A stretch of 47,059 bases of DNA from Betaproteobacteria bacterium (GTDB lineage Bacteria; Pseudomonadota; Gammaproteobacteria; Burkholderiales; SG8-39). The translations under genes and the position numbers were made by a program. This document shows, piece after piece, positions 26,491 through 34,976 of this stretch; positions within the stretch are counted from its first letter, which is position 1, and every line of letters begins with the position of its first letter. The DNA lies in assembly GCA_005883675.1 (NCBI GenBank), contig VBCM01000082.1, positions 27,056 to 74,114 on the forward strand. Direction: 5' to 3'. A model generated the notes under the pieces. That model was not told the origin of the DNA, searched no databases, and saw nothing but the letters and a program-made list of their open reading frames with translations.

Positions 26491-27588
26491 TCAGTAAAGC
26501 CGCCTGCTCGCGAGCGCTGCGCCCTCGGTCAACGACTTGAGCTTCGCCCAGGCGATCTGCGGATGCGAGCGGCCGCCGAAGCCGCAGTCGCAGCCGGCAA
26601 TGACGTTCTCGCGCCCCACGCGCTTCGCGTAGCGGTGGATGCGCTGTGCCACCACCTCGGGGTGCTCGACGACATCGGTCGAATGCGTCACCACCCCGGG
26701 CACCAATATCTTGCCCTCCGGCAGCTTGACGCGGTCCCAGACGGCGTACTCGTGCTCGTGGCGCGCGTTCGCGCCTTCGAGGAGATAGGCCTGCGCCTTC
26801 ACGCTGAGCATGAGATCCACCACCTGCTCGAGCTCAATGTCATAGGCATGCGGCCCATGCCAGCTCCCCCAGCACAGGTGGTAGCGCACGCGGCCCTCGG
26901 GCAGATTGCGCAGCGCGTGGTTCAGTGCCTCGATGCGCATGGCGCTCCTCTTGCGGAACGCATCCAGCCCCATCGATATGCCAATGCGATCCCAGAGCGC
27001 CACTAGCCACGCATCGTCGATCTGCAGCACGACGCCTGCAGCGACGATCGCTTCGTACTCGATGCGCATCGCTTCGGCGATCGCGTGGACGAATTCCTCC
27101 TCGCTCTTGTAGTACTCGTTGCGCCGGTAGACTTCCAGGCTCGCCGGCGCCGTTGATGTAAGGAACGCGTCGTCCACCGGCACATGGCGCTTTAGCTCCT
27201 CTATCTCGCGCTCAAGCGCCGCCTGGCCCCGGTAGGTGATCGGGCCGGTGCAGACCGAGATCGGCCGAACGCGCTTGATCTGCTCGCCGGGCGCATAGAA
27301 GAGCGTGCCCTTTTCGCTGGCATAGCGATAGAAATCGGCGAACGTCTCGCGGTCGCGCCCTTGCGCAATCAGCGGCACCGCGCCTGGCGCCGGCGGCCGC
27401 GGCTCGAAGCCGCCGAAGCGCGGCTCGACGTACGAGAGCCAGTCGCCGCCCTTGGTGTACTCGCCCTCGTTGATGAGATCGAGGCCGAGCTCGCGCTGCT
27501 GGCGCACGATCGCCGCCACCGAGCTCCCGTCCAGGAGCGGGAGGCTTCCCACGTGCGTCGTGAGGATCCTTTCGCTGCTCCTTTTCAT
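26491..27588 (-). CDS. MetE C-terminal-like (cobalamin-independent methionine synthase II family) protein
   Basis: 365 residues. ERILTTHVGSLPLLDG at the start and two metal-site segments, YHLCWGSWHGPH (His/Cys) and GCDCGFGGRSHPQ (Cys), match the catalytic half of MetE, which transfers methyl from a folate or other donor to a thiol through zinc. It lacks the N-terminal half of true MetE (about 750 residues), as do related archaeal and betaproteobacterial proteins whose thiol acceptor is often unknown. It is divergent from the Liv transporter with only 37 bases between starts, so uptake and methyl transfer may be co-regulated. Confidence 0.85.
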   Translation of the reverse strand: MKRSSERILTTHVGSLPLLDGSSVAAIVRQQRELGLDLINEGEYTKGGDWLSYVEPRFGGFEPRPPAPGAVPLIAQGRDRETFADFYRYASEKGTLFYAPGEQIKRVRPISVCTGPITYRGQAALEREIEELKRHVPVDDAFLTSTAPASLEVYRRNEYYKSEEEFVHAIAEAMRIEYEAIVAAGVVLQIDDAWLVALWDRIGISMGLDAFRKRSAMRIEALNHALRNLPEGRVRYHLCWGSWHGPHAYDIELEQVVDLMLSVKAQAYLLEGANARHEHEYAVWDRVKLPEGKILVPGVVTHSTDVVEHPEVVAQRIHRYAKRVGRENVIAGCDCGFGGRSHPQIAWAKLKSLTEGAALASRRLY

Positions 27589-27625
27589 TTTTGGTATGGT
27601 ACGGCTTCCTTAGGAGGAGGCAACG

Positions 27626-28801
27626 ATGCTACGAATGATTGCCGCCGCCGCGCTGCTCCTGCCGTTCGCGGCGGCCGCGCAGCAGACGATCAAGATCGGC
27701 ATGATCAACGTGCTCTCGGGCCAGTTCGCCGACGCCGGTGCGCAGATGGACAACGGCGCCAAGACCTACATGAAGATGCACGGCGACAGCGTGGCCGGCA
27801 AGAAGATCGAGATCATCCGCCGCGACGTCGGCGGGCCGAACCCGGATGTCGCCAAGCGGCACGCGCAGGAGCTGGTGGTGCGCGACAAAGTGGATCTCCT
27901 CGCCGGGTTCCTCCTCACGCCCAACGCCCTCGCCGCGGCCGATGTCTCGGCGGAGGCGAAGAGGTTCATGGTGGTGATGAACGCCGCGACCTCGATCATC
28001 ATCGCCAAGTCGCCCTACATGATCCGCACCTCGGTGACGCTGCCGCAGGTGATGGAGACCTTCGGCACCTGGGCGGCGACCAAGGGCGGCCTCAAGCAGA
28101 ACTACACCATGGTCACGGACTACGGGCCCGGGCACGACGCCGAGGCGGCCTTCGCCAGCGCGTTCAAGACCGCCGGCGGCACGATCGTCGGCTCGGTGCG
28201 CTTCCCGGTGGCGAATCCCGACTTCTCCGCCTTCGTGCAGCGGGCGAAGGATCTCGCCCCGGAGTCGATCTACGTCTTCATCCCCGGCGGCGCTCAACCC
28301 GCGGCATTGGGCAAGGCGTTCGCCGAGCGTGGGATAGATAAGAAAAAGACCAAGATCCTCGGCTCGGGCGAGACGACCGCGGAAGCCGCGCTGAAGAGCA
28401 TGGGCGACGCCGGGCTCGACATCATTACCGCGTGGCATTACGACTACAAGCTCGATAACCCGCTCAACCGCGAGTTCGTCCGCGTGTTCAGCGAGATGCA
28501 TGGCCGCAACCCCGACTTTTTCTCGATCGGCGGCTACGACGGCATGCACGCGATCTACGAGACGCTGAAGAAGACCGAGGGCAACACCGACGGCGAGGCG
28601 ATGATCGCGGCAGCGAAAGGCCTGAAATGGCAGAGCCCGCGCGGGCCGATGTCGATCGATCCGCAGACCCGCGACGTGGTGCAGGACGTCTATATCCGGC
28701 GCGTGCAGAAGGTGGGCGACGAGTACGTCAACGTACCGTTCGACAAAATCAGCGCCGTGAAGGACCCGGCCGGCGAGCGCCGCAAGCAGCAGAAGCAGTA
28801 A
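27626..28801 (+). CDS. livJ: Liv-type ABC transporter substrate-binding protein
   Basis: 391 residues. A signal peptide (MLRMIAAAALLLPFAAAAQQ) precedes IKIGMINVLSGQFADAGAQM, the first lobe of a periplasmic binding fold of the Leu/Ile/Val type; IGGYDGMHAIYETLKKTEGN near the end is conserved. GGAGGAGG lies before the ATG. Ligand unknown: in Betaproteobacteria such proteins bind amino acids, aromatic acids or amides. A REP-like hairpin separates it from the permease genes. Confidence 0.9.
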   Translation: MLRMIAAAALLLPFAAAAQQTIKIGMINVLSGQFADAGAQMDNGAKTYMKMHGDSVAGKKIEIIRRDVGGPNPDVAKRHAQELVVRDKVDLLAGFLLTPNALAAADVSAEAKRFMVVMNAATSIIIAKSPYMIRTSVTLPQVMETFGTWAATKGGLKQNYTMVTDYGPGHDAEAAFASAFKTAGGTIVGSVRFPVANPDFSAFVQRAKDLAPESIYVFIPGGAQPAALGKAFAERGIDKKKTKILGSGETTAEAALKSMGDAGLDIITAWHYDYKLDNPLNREFVRVFSEMHGRNPDFFSIGGYDGMHAIYETLKKTEGNTDGEAMIAAAKGLKWQSPRGPMSIDPQTRDVVQDVYIRRVQKVGDEYVNVPFDKISAVKDPAGERRKQQKQ

Positions 28802-28807
28802 GGACCT

Positions 28808-28869
28808 AAAAGGGGTCAGAGCAATTTTCCCGAAACACCTGTAACGGAAAAATTGCTCTGACCCCTTTT
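28808..28869. repeat. REP-like hairpin (GGGGTCAGAGCAATTTTCC arms)
   Basis: Left arm 28808-28830 and right arm 28846-28869 are complementary over 23 bases with one bulged A; the loop is 15 bases. The GGGGTCAGA core with A/T-rich outer ends is the type of dispersed palindrome I know from many proteobacterial genomes, mobilised by REP-associated tyrosine transposases. It ends 3 bases before the start codon of the next gene. A half-copy lies at 38388-38411. Confidence 0.8.
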
Positions 28870-28871
28870 TC

Positions 28872-29738
28872 GTGATGTTCGCCTCGCTCGCGGGCGTGCT
28901 CTTCGACGGCGTCGCCTACGGGATGCTCCTCTTCCTCCTCTCGGTGGGGCTGTCGGTGACGCTCGGGATGATGAACTTCGTCAATCTCGCGCACTGCAGT
29001 CTTGCCATGGTGGGCGGCTACGTCACCGTCAGCCTGACGAACCGCTACGGCTGGCCGTTCGTCGCCGCGCTGCCGATGGCGTTTCTCGCCGCCGCCGCCG
29101 TCGCGCTCGTGCTCGAGCGCACGCTCTATCGGCGCCTGTATCGCGCGAGCGACCTCGACCAGTGCCTCTTCACCATCGGCATCGTGTTCATCTCCATCGC
29201 GGTGTATGCCTGGTTCTACGGCACCGTGGTGCAGTCGGCGCCGACGCCCTCTTATCTGCGCGGCTCGGTGGAGCTCTTCGGCATGAGCTTCGCCGCCTAT
29301 CGCCTCTTTCTCATCGCGCTCGGCCTGGCCGTCGCCATCGTCCTCGTCGCGGCGCTCGAGTACACGCGCTTTGGCGCGCAGGTGCGCGCAGCGGTCGACA
29401 ACCAGCGCATGGCGCGAGGTCTCGGCATCGACGTGGATCGCGCCTTCATGATCACCTTCGCGCTCGGCGGCGGCCTGGCGGGCCTGGGCGGCGCGGCGGC
29501 GATCGAGATCGTGGGACTCGACCACGCCTTCGCCTTGAACTACCTGGTTTATGTGCTCATCGTCGTCGCCGTGGGCGGCCTGGGCTCGATCGGCGGCTCG
29601 TTCGCCGCGGCGCTCCTCCTCGGCGTGAGCGACATGGCGGGCAAGTACTACTTCCCCTGGCTCGGCGCCTTTCTCATCTACCTCGTGATGGTCGCGCTTC
29701 TCATGTGGCGGCCCGTGGGCCTCTTTGCCAGGCGCTGA
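28872..29738 (+). CDS. livH: Liv-type ABC transporter permease (LivH)
   Basis: 288 residues from GTG 28872 (or ATG 28875). Eight hydrophobic segments expected; GMMNFVNLAHCSLAMVGGYV is the LivH signature and YLVYVLIVVAVGGLGSIGGS the permease EAA-like region. Inner-membrane half of the channel with LivM. There is no ribosome site upstream because the REP-like hairpin abuts the start; expression may depend on coupling or on an alternative start. Confidence 0.9.
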   Translation: MMFASLAGVLFDGVAYGMLLFLLSVGLSVTLGMMNFVNLAHCSLAMVGGYVTVSLTNRYGWPFVAALPMAFLAAAAVALVLERTLYRRLYRASDLDQCLFTIGIVFISIAVYAWFYGTVVQSAPTPSYLRGSVELFGMSFAAYRLFLIALGLAVAIVLVAALEYTRFGAQVRAAVDNQRMARGLGIDVDRAFMITFALGGGLAGLGGAAAIEIVGLDHAFALNYLVYVLIVVAVGGLGSIGGSFAAALLLGVSDMAGKYYFPWLGAFLIYLVMVALLMWRPVGLFARR

Positions 29739-30687
29739 CGAGTATTTCCGCCGGCAGGCACGCGTGCGGCCGCTCGAAGCCGCCTTCTGGGCCGCCACGC
29801 TCCTGCCCTTTGTGGTGACGCCGAGCTACCTCGCGCTCGCGAGCCAGGTCGCCATCACCGCGCTTTTCGCGCTGTCGCTCGATCTGATCCTCGGCTACGC
29901 GGGCATCGTCTCGCTCGGCCACGCGGCGTACTTCGGCTTCGGCGCGTATACCGCCGGACTTCTCTCCAAGCACGACTTCGGCGAGCCGCTCACAGGCCTC
30001 GTGCTCGCCGCGATCGCCGCCGGCCTGCTCGGCTACGTGACGAGCCACCTGATCGTGCGCTTTCGCCATCTCGCGCTCATCATGCTCACCCTGGGCCTGG
30101 GCCTGCTGCTCGCCGAGGCGGCGAACAGCGCGAGCTGGCTCACCGGAGGCGCCGACGGGCTGCAGGGGGTGAAAACCGCGCCGCTGCTTGGGTTCAAGTT
30201 CGATCTCTATGGCCGCACGGCATATGCCTACTCATTGGCGGTGCTCTTCCTCCTGTTTCTGGTGGCGCGGCGCATCATTCATTCGCCGTTCGGCCTGGCG
30301 CTGCGCGGCATCCGCGAAAACGCGAGGCGCATGCCCGCGATCGGCGCGCCGAGCCTCGCCCACCTGCGCAAGGTGTACACCATCGCCGCGGTGATGGCGG
30401 GCGCCGCCGGCGCGTTGCTCACGCAGACCACCTCCACCGTGTCGCTCGAGGTGCTGTCTTTCGGCCGCTCGGCCGATGTGCTGGTGATCCTGATCCTCGG
30501 CGGCGCCGGCCGCCTCTACGGCGGCATCGTCGGCGCGATCATCTACATGGTGGCGCGCGACCAGTTCGCCAGCATGAATCCGCAGTACTGGTACTTCTGG
30601 GTCGGGCTGCTGCTCGTCGCGGTGGTCCTCTTTCTGCCGAACGGCGTCCTAGGCGGCCTGAGTGCTCTCTACAAAAGACCTGAATAA
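29725..30687 (+). CDS. livM: Liv-type ABC transporter permease (LivM)
   Basis: 320 residues from TTG 29725, overlapping livH by 14 bases; a GTG at 29764 (VRPLEAAFW) is an alternative. ALSLDLILGYAGIVSLGHAA is the LivM hallmark, and SFGRSADVLVILILGGAGRL the cytoplasmic coupling loop. Forms the inner-membrane pore with LivH. Confidence 0.9.
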   Translation: MPGADEYFRRQARVRPLEAAFWAATLLPFVVTPSYLALASQVAITALFALSLDLILGYAGIVSLGHAAYFGFGAYTAGLLSKHDFGEPLTGLVLAAIAAGLLGYVTSHLIVRFRHLALIMLTLGLGLLLAEAANSASWLTGGADGLQGVKTAPLLGFKFDLYGRTAYAYSLAVLFLLFLVARRIIHSPFGLALRGIRENARRMPAIGAPSLAHLRKVYTIAAVMAGAAGALLTQTTSTVSLEVLSFGRSADVLVILILGGAGRLYGGIVGAIIYMVARDQFASMNPQYWYFWVGLLLVAVVLFLPNGVLGGLSALYKRPE

Positions 30688-31408
30688 ACGCTTCGGCTCG
30701 CTCGTCGTGGCGCAGGACATCGCGCTCGAGCTCCCCGCCGGCGTGCGCTACGCGCTGATCGGCCCGAACGGCGCCGGCAAGACCACGCTCATCAATCTGC
30801 TCACCGGGCTGCTCGCGCCCGATGCCGGCCAGATCTTCCTCGCCGGGCGCGAGATCAGCGCGCTCAGGCCCGAGGCGCGCGTGCGCGCGGGCCTCGCGCG
30901 CACCTTCCAGATCAACACGCTCTTCGCCGGGCTGACGCCGCTCGAGTCGGTGGCGATCGCTGTGCTCGAGCGCGAAGGCCACGCGCACAACTGGTGGCGC
31001 GCCCTGCCCGCGTTCGGCGCGGCGATCGAGGAGGCGCACGGCCTCCTCGCCAAGCTCCGGCTCGCGCCGGTCGAGCACCGCGCGACGCGCGAGCTCGCCT
31101 ACGGCCAGCAGCGGCTCCTCGAGATCGCCCTCGCGCTGGCGACGCGTCCGCGCGTGCTGCTCCTGGACGAGCCCGCCGCCGGCGTGCCGCAGGACGAGAG
31201 CGCGGAGCTCTTCGCCGCCATCGCCGGGCTCTCGCAGGAGCTCACGGTGCTCTTCATCGAGCACGACATGAACGTGGTGTTCCGCTTCGCCGAGCGCATC
31301 ATCGTGATGGTGGGCGGGCGCATCCTTGCCGAGGGCACGCCGGGCGAGGTGGCGCGCGACGCGCGCGTGCGCGAGGTCTACCTGGGAAAACATGCTCGAG
31401 CTGCGTGA
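30662..31408 (+). CDS. livG: Liv-type ABC transporter ATPase (LivG)
   Basis: 248 residues from GTG 30662, overlapping livM by 26 bases. Walker A GPNGAGKTT, Q-loop in ARTFQINTLFAG, signature LAYGQQRLLEIALAL, Walker B VLLLDEPAAGV and His switch IEHDM. The signature Y-G-Q-Q variant is normal for LivG. Powers uptake with LivF. Confidence 0.92.
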   Translation: MLSTKDLNKRFGSLVVAQDIALELPAGVRYALIGPNGAGKTTLINLLTGLLAPDAGQIFLAGREISALRPEARVRAGLARTFQINTLFAGLTPLESVAIAVLEREGHAHNWWRALPAFGAAIEEAHGLLAKLRLAPVEHRATRELAYGQQRLLEIALALATRPRVLLLDEPAAGVPQDESAELFAAIAGLSQELTVLFIEHDMNVVFRFAERIIVMVGGRILAEGTPGEVARDARVREVYLGKHARAA

Positions 31409-32090
31409 GGTGCGCGCGGGCTACGGCGACGCCGTGGTGCTGGACGGCATCTCGCTCGCGCTCCCCGAGGGCGGCACGCTGGCGCTCCTTGGCCGCAATG
31501 GCGTCGGCAAGAGCACGCTGCTCCTCACCCTCATGGGCTACACGCGGCTCCGTAAGGGCGACCTACTGTGGAACGGCAAGTCGATCGCACGCCTTGCGCC
31601 TCATCGCCGCGCGCGCCTCGGTATCGGCTGGGTCGCGCAAGAGCGCGAGATCTTCCCCTCGCTCACCGTGCAGGAAAACCTCACGGTCGCGGCGCAGCCT
31701 GGCCCCTGGGATTTGCCCCAGGTGTTCCAGCTCTTCCCGCGCCTCGCCGAGCGGCGCGCGAACAAGGGTCACCAGCTCTCGGGCGGCGAGCAGCAGATGC
31801 TCGCCATCGCGCGCGCCCTGATGACTAACCCGCGGCTCCTGCTGTTGGATGAGCCGCTCGAGGGGCTCGCGCCAATCATCGTCGAGGAGCTGGCGCAGGC
31901 GCTGCGCCACCTCGCGGGCATGGCGATGATCCTCGTCGAGCAGCACGCCGAGATCGCGCTTTCGCTCACCGAGCAGGCGCTCGTCATCGAGCGCGGGCGC
32001 ATCGCTCACCGCGGCGCCTCGCGCGAGCTCGCGGCGGACGAGCGGCTCCTCGAGCGCTACGTCGGCGTGTCCGCTACGCAGTCCGGGTAG
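31392..32090 (+). CDS. livF: Liv-type ABC transporter ATPase (LivF)
   Basis: 232 residues from ATG 31392, overlapping livG. Walker A GRNGVGKST, signature LSGGEQQMLAIARAL, Walker B LLLLDEPLEGLAP, His switch VEQH. The stop abuts that of the convergent Rieske gene at 32091, so the operon ends here. Confidence 0.92.
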   Translation: MLELREVRAGYGDAVVLDGISLALPEGGTLALLGRNGVGKSTLLLTLMGYTRLRKGDLLWNGKSIARLAPHRRARLGIGWVAQEREIFPSLTVQENLTVAAQPGPWDLPQVFQLFPRLAERRANKGHQLSGGEQQMLAIARALMTNPRLLLLDEPLEGLAPIIVEELAQALRHLAGMAMILVEQHAEIALSLTEQALVIERGRIAHRGASRELAADERLLERYVGVSATQSG

Positions 32091-33077
32091 TTAGTCGCGC
32101 TCGAGCATCGCCTGCAGCATGCGTCGCGCGGCGAGCGGCGCGGCATCTACCTTGAGGTCCACGCTCGGCGCGTCCGGCTTCAGCTCGCGCATGCGCTGCT
32201 GCGCCTCGAGAACTGGGATGTCCTCGTGGAACACGCGCACCATGTCGCCGGCGAAGATCGCTTCCATCGCCGCATCGGCGAGGCCGAAGTTGCGCACGAA
32301 GCCGTAGAAGTAGTGCGTGCTGCGCTCGGTCTCGGGCGTGGGCGCCGAGAGGGCCATGAGATCGATGCGGCGCGTCGCGTCCTGGCAGCCGGCGAAGTTC
32401 ACGCTGTAGCACGGCGGCACGTGCTCGACGATCTGCCAGCGGTCGACATTGTCTGGGAAGCCGCCGGCGCGCTTATAGAGCGGCGGCGGCGCTCGATCGC
32501 GGATCCAGCGCGTCAGTCGCACGAGCCGCTCCTCGCGCTCCACCGTCGCGGGGAACTCGGTGATCGAGGACGCGCCGATGGAGCTGGAATGCACATAGGC
32601 GAGATGCGTGACGTCGAGCACGTTGTCGGCGATGAGCTGGTAGTTGCATTTCACGTAGATCTGCTCGGGCTGCGTGTACGCCCATTCGCGATGATCGGCC
32701 CACCACCAGTTCGGGATCAGCGCGGCGTCGGCGCGCTCGGGCGCGCCCATCCAGATCCACAGCCATTGGTAGCGCTCGATGAGCGGATAGGCGCGAACGC
32801 GCGCCTGCGGCGGCACGCTCGCCTGTCCGGGGATCTCGGTACAGCGCCCGTCTGGCGCGAAGCGCAGCCCATGGTAGCCGCAGCGCAGCTGGTCGCCTTC
32901 GAGCCTGCCCATCGACAGCGGCAGGTGGCGGTGGCAGCAGCGATCTTCCAATGCCACCGCCGCGCCGTCTTCGCAGCGGTAGAGCACGACCGGCTCGTTC
33001 AGGAGCAGCCGGGCGAGCGGCTGGCGCGTCACCTCGGCTGCACGGGCGGCGACGTACCAGGAGCCGCGCAGGAACAC
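32091..33077 (-). CDS. Rieske non-haem iron oxygenase, VanA-like (O-demethylase type)
   Basis: 328 residues from GTG 33077 (VFLRGSWYVAARAAEV), 4 bases after the methyltransferase stop; codons upstream of it show no homology. The Rieske [2Fe-2S] ligands are in CCHRHLPLSMGRLEGDQLRC with GYHG following; the mononuclear iron site is in DNVLDVTHLAYVH. WLWIWMGAPE and the overall length are typical of vanillate O-demethylase and related aromatic-ring demethylases, which release formaldehyde. No reductase gene is adjacent, so electrons must come from elsewhere. Confidence 0.88.
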   Translation of the reverse strand: MFLRGSWYVAARAAEVTRQPLARLLLNEPVVLYRCEDGAAVALEDRCCHRHLPLSMGRLEGDQLRCGYHGLRFAPDGRCTEIPGQASVPPQARVRAYPLIERYQWLWIWMGAPERADAALIPNWWWADHREWAYTQPEQIYVKCNYQLIADNVLDVTHLAYVHSSSIGASSITEFPATVEREERLVRLTRWIRDRAPPPLYKRAGGFPDNVDRWQIVEHVPPCYSVNFAGCQDATRRIDLMALSAPTPETERSTHYFYGFVRNFGLADAAMEAIFAGDMVRVFHEDIPVLEAQQRMRELKPDAPSVDLKVDAAPLAARRMLQAMLERD

Positions 33078-33081
33078 GCAA

Positions 33082-33888
33082 CTACAGCGCTTTGGCCTGC
33101 ACCACCAGCGTGTGCGCCTCGCACTTGAAGGGCTCGGAGCCGCCCACCCGCGTGAGCGCGTCGGCCACTTTCTCCACCACCTCGTCGAGCTTGACGCCGC
33201 GCTTTTCGAAGAGCGCGGCGCGCGGCGTGCCGCGCACCTGGCCGGTGGCGAAGCTGCGCGCACTCGGCGCCTTGACCTCGATCTTCACCTTGTCGATGCG
33301 CACGTCGCCCAAGCGCGCCTCGTCGAGGTAGCGCCGGATCGCGGGCTCGTCATTAAAGCCGTACGGAATCTTCGTGAACTGCATCTCCGGATCACCGGGG
33401 AACATGCTCTCCATCACCGCGGCGGCCGCTTGCGCATGAGGGTTTAGCTCGAGGCGGTCCCAGGTGTTGAAGAGCAGCGTCCCGCCCTCGAGCAGCACAC
33501 GCCGCGCCTCGCTGAAGAACTTCGCCTTCTCGGGCACGAACATGACGCCCAGGGCGCACACCACGACGCCAAAGGTATCGTCCTTGAAGGGCAGCGCCGC
33601 GGCGTCCGCGAGCCGCCAGTCGATCTTGCCCTTCACCTTGTTCCTCGCGTAGGCGAGCATCGGTTCGCTGAGATCCGTGGCCACGAGCCGGAACGTGGTG
33701 TCCACGCGCTCGCGCAGCCGCTGCGTCAGGATCCCGGTGCCGCACGCGAGCTCGAGCACATCGCCCTTGGGCCGCACCGGCAGCCGGCGCACCAGGTCCA
33801 CGGCGATCGCTTCGAGCTGCGCCGGACCGAGAATCGTGTCGTAGTACTCCGGCATCGAGCCGCTGAAATCGGCGGCGATATCGACCAT
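33082..33888 (-). CDS. Class I SAM-dependent methyltransferase (UbiE/COQ5-like)
   Basis: 268 residues. The SAM-binding G-x-G is in VLELACGTGILTQRL, motif II in LVATDLSEPMLAYARNK, and CALGVMFVPEKAKFFSEA is the post-II region of small-molecule methyltransferases. Substrate unknown. It sits directly upstream of the Rieske oxygenase in the same operon, suggesting methylation or demethylation of a shared intermediate. Confidence 0.85.
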   Translation of the reverse strand: MVDIAADFSGSMPEYYDTILGPAQLEAIAVDLVRRLPVRPKGDVLELACGTGILTQRLRERVDTTFRLVATDLSEPMLAYARNKVKGKIDWRLADAAALPFKDDTFGVVVCALGVMFVPEKAKFFSEARRVLLEGGTLLFNTWDRLELNPHAQAAAAVMESMFPGDPEMQFTKIPYGFNDEPAIRRYLDEARLGDVRIDKVKIEVKAPSARSFATGQVRGTPRAALFEKRGVKLDEVVEKVADALTRVGGSEPFKCEAHTLVVQAKAL

Positions 33889-33911
33889 CCCTATGACCCT
33901 CCTTCGCGAAA

Positions 33912-34976
33912 CTATTTCTTACGCCTCACCGCCTCGTTTGGCAACTGCAGCCGGAGCAGGTTCACGGCGTTGCCGGAATAAATCTTGCGCCGATCTGCGC
34001 TTTTCAACTTGAGCTTGTCGAGCGCCTTGAACGTTTCCCGGATGAAGAGCGGACCACCCTGTGGATCGAAGGGACAATCGGTGCCGAAGAGCACGCGCTC
34101 GGTGCCGAAGAAATCGAGGCCGCAGCGGATGCCGCTCGCCCAGCCGTTGATCGAGGTGTCGTTGTAGAACATCTTGAAATAATCCACCGGGCGCTTCTTC
34201 ATGCGCTTGCGCAGCCCTTCGTAATCCTCGTCGGCGGTGCGGCTGCCGAATTGGTCCATGCCGTAACCGACGCGATTGGCGAGAAACGGCACCATCGCAC
34301 CGAGGTGGTGCGTGATGATCTTCAGCTTCGGCAGCTTGTCGTACATGCCCGAGAAAACAAGGCGTCCCATGAAGACGCTCGTTTCATACGGCCAGCCGAA
34401 GAGCCACCACATCTCGTACTTGGACTTCTGCTCCGTGGGGTAGTCCGCCCATTTCGCCGTGCGCGAGGGATGGACCCAGATCGGCAGGTCGTACTTCCGA
34501 CTCATGCGCTCGAAAATCGGAAAAAACTCCGGCTCATCCAGCGGCCGCCCGTTGACATTGGTGAAGATCTGCACGCCCTTCGCACCGAGCGTGCCGATCG
34601 CGCGGTCCATCTCGTCGAGCGAGGCCTGGACGTTGTTCATCGGCAGCGAGGCGACGAAGCACGGAAAGAGCTCCGGGTGCCGGGCGACGATCTCGGCCAT
34701 GCCGTCGTTCGCGAGGCGCGCGAGCTCGGGCGTCTCGCTATCGCTGCCCAGGAATTCGATCGCCGGCATCGACAGCGTCAGCACCTGCTGGTAGCCCGGC
34801 CAGCGCTTCATCATTTGGATTCGCCGCCCGAGGTCCCACAGCACCGGGATGTGCATCCAGCGCTTGAGCGCCGCCGCCAGGCCTTGATTGCCTTCGGCGA
34901 TTTTCTTCATCCGCTCGAAGTACTCGAGCGGGAAGATGTGCGGAAAAATGTCGAGCTTGCGTTCGGCCGCTTTCAT
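33912..34976 (-). CDS. Amidohydrolase-2 family protein (ACMSD-like), first metal His replaced
   Basis: 354 residues from ATG 34976, overlapping the upstream MetE-like stop (ATGA). TIM-barrel metal sites: IWVHPSRTAK, ITHHLGAMVPF and FGTDCPFDPQGG supply His, His and Asp. The N-terminal H-x-H is altered to LDIFPHIFP, with Phe at the first His position. Family members decarboxylate or hydrolyse cyclic or aromatic acids. The substituted ligand could mean a different metal geometry, as in some gamma-resorcylate-type decarboxylases. Confidence 0.8.
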   Translation of the reverse strand: MKAAERKLDIFPHIFPLEYFERMKKIAEGNQGLAAALKRWMHIPVLWDLGRRIQMMKRWPGYQQVLTLSMPAIEFLGSDSETPELARLANDGMAEIVARHPELFPCFVASLPMNNVQASLDEMDRAIGTLGAKGVQIFTNVNGRPLDEPEFFPIFERMSRKYDLPIWVHPSRTAKWADYPTEQKSKYEMWWLFGWPYETSVFMGRLVFSGMYDKLPKLKIITHHLGAMVPFLANRVGYGMDQFGSRTADEDYEGLRKRMKKRPVDYFKMFYNDTSINGWASGIRCGLDFFGTERVLFGTDCPFDPQGGPLFIRETFKALDKLKLKSADRRKIYSGNAVNLLRLQLPNEAVRRKK

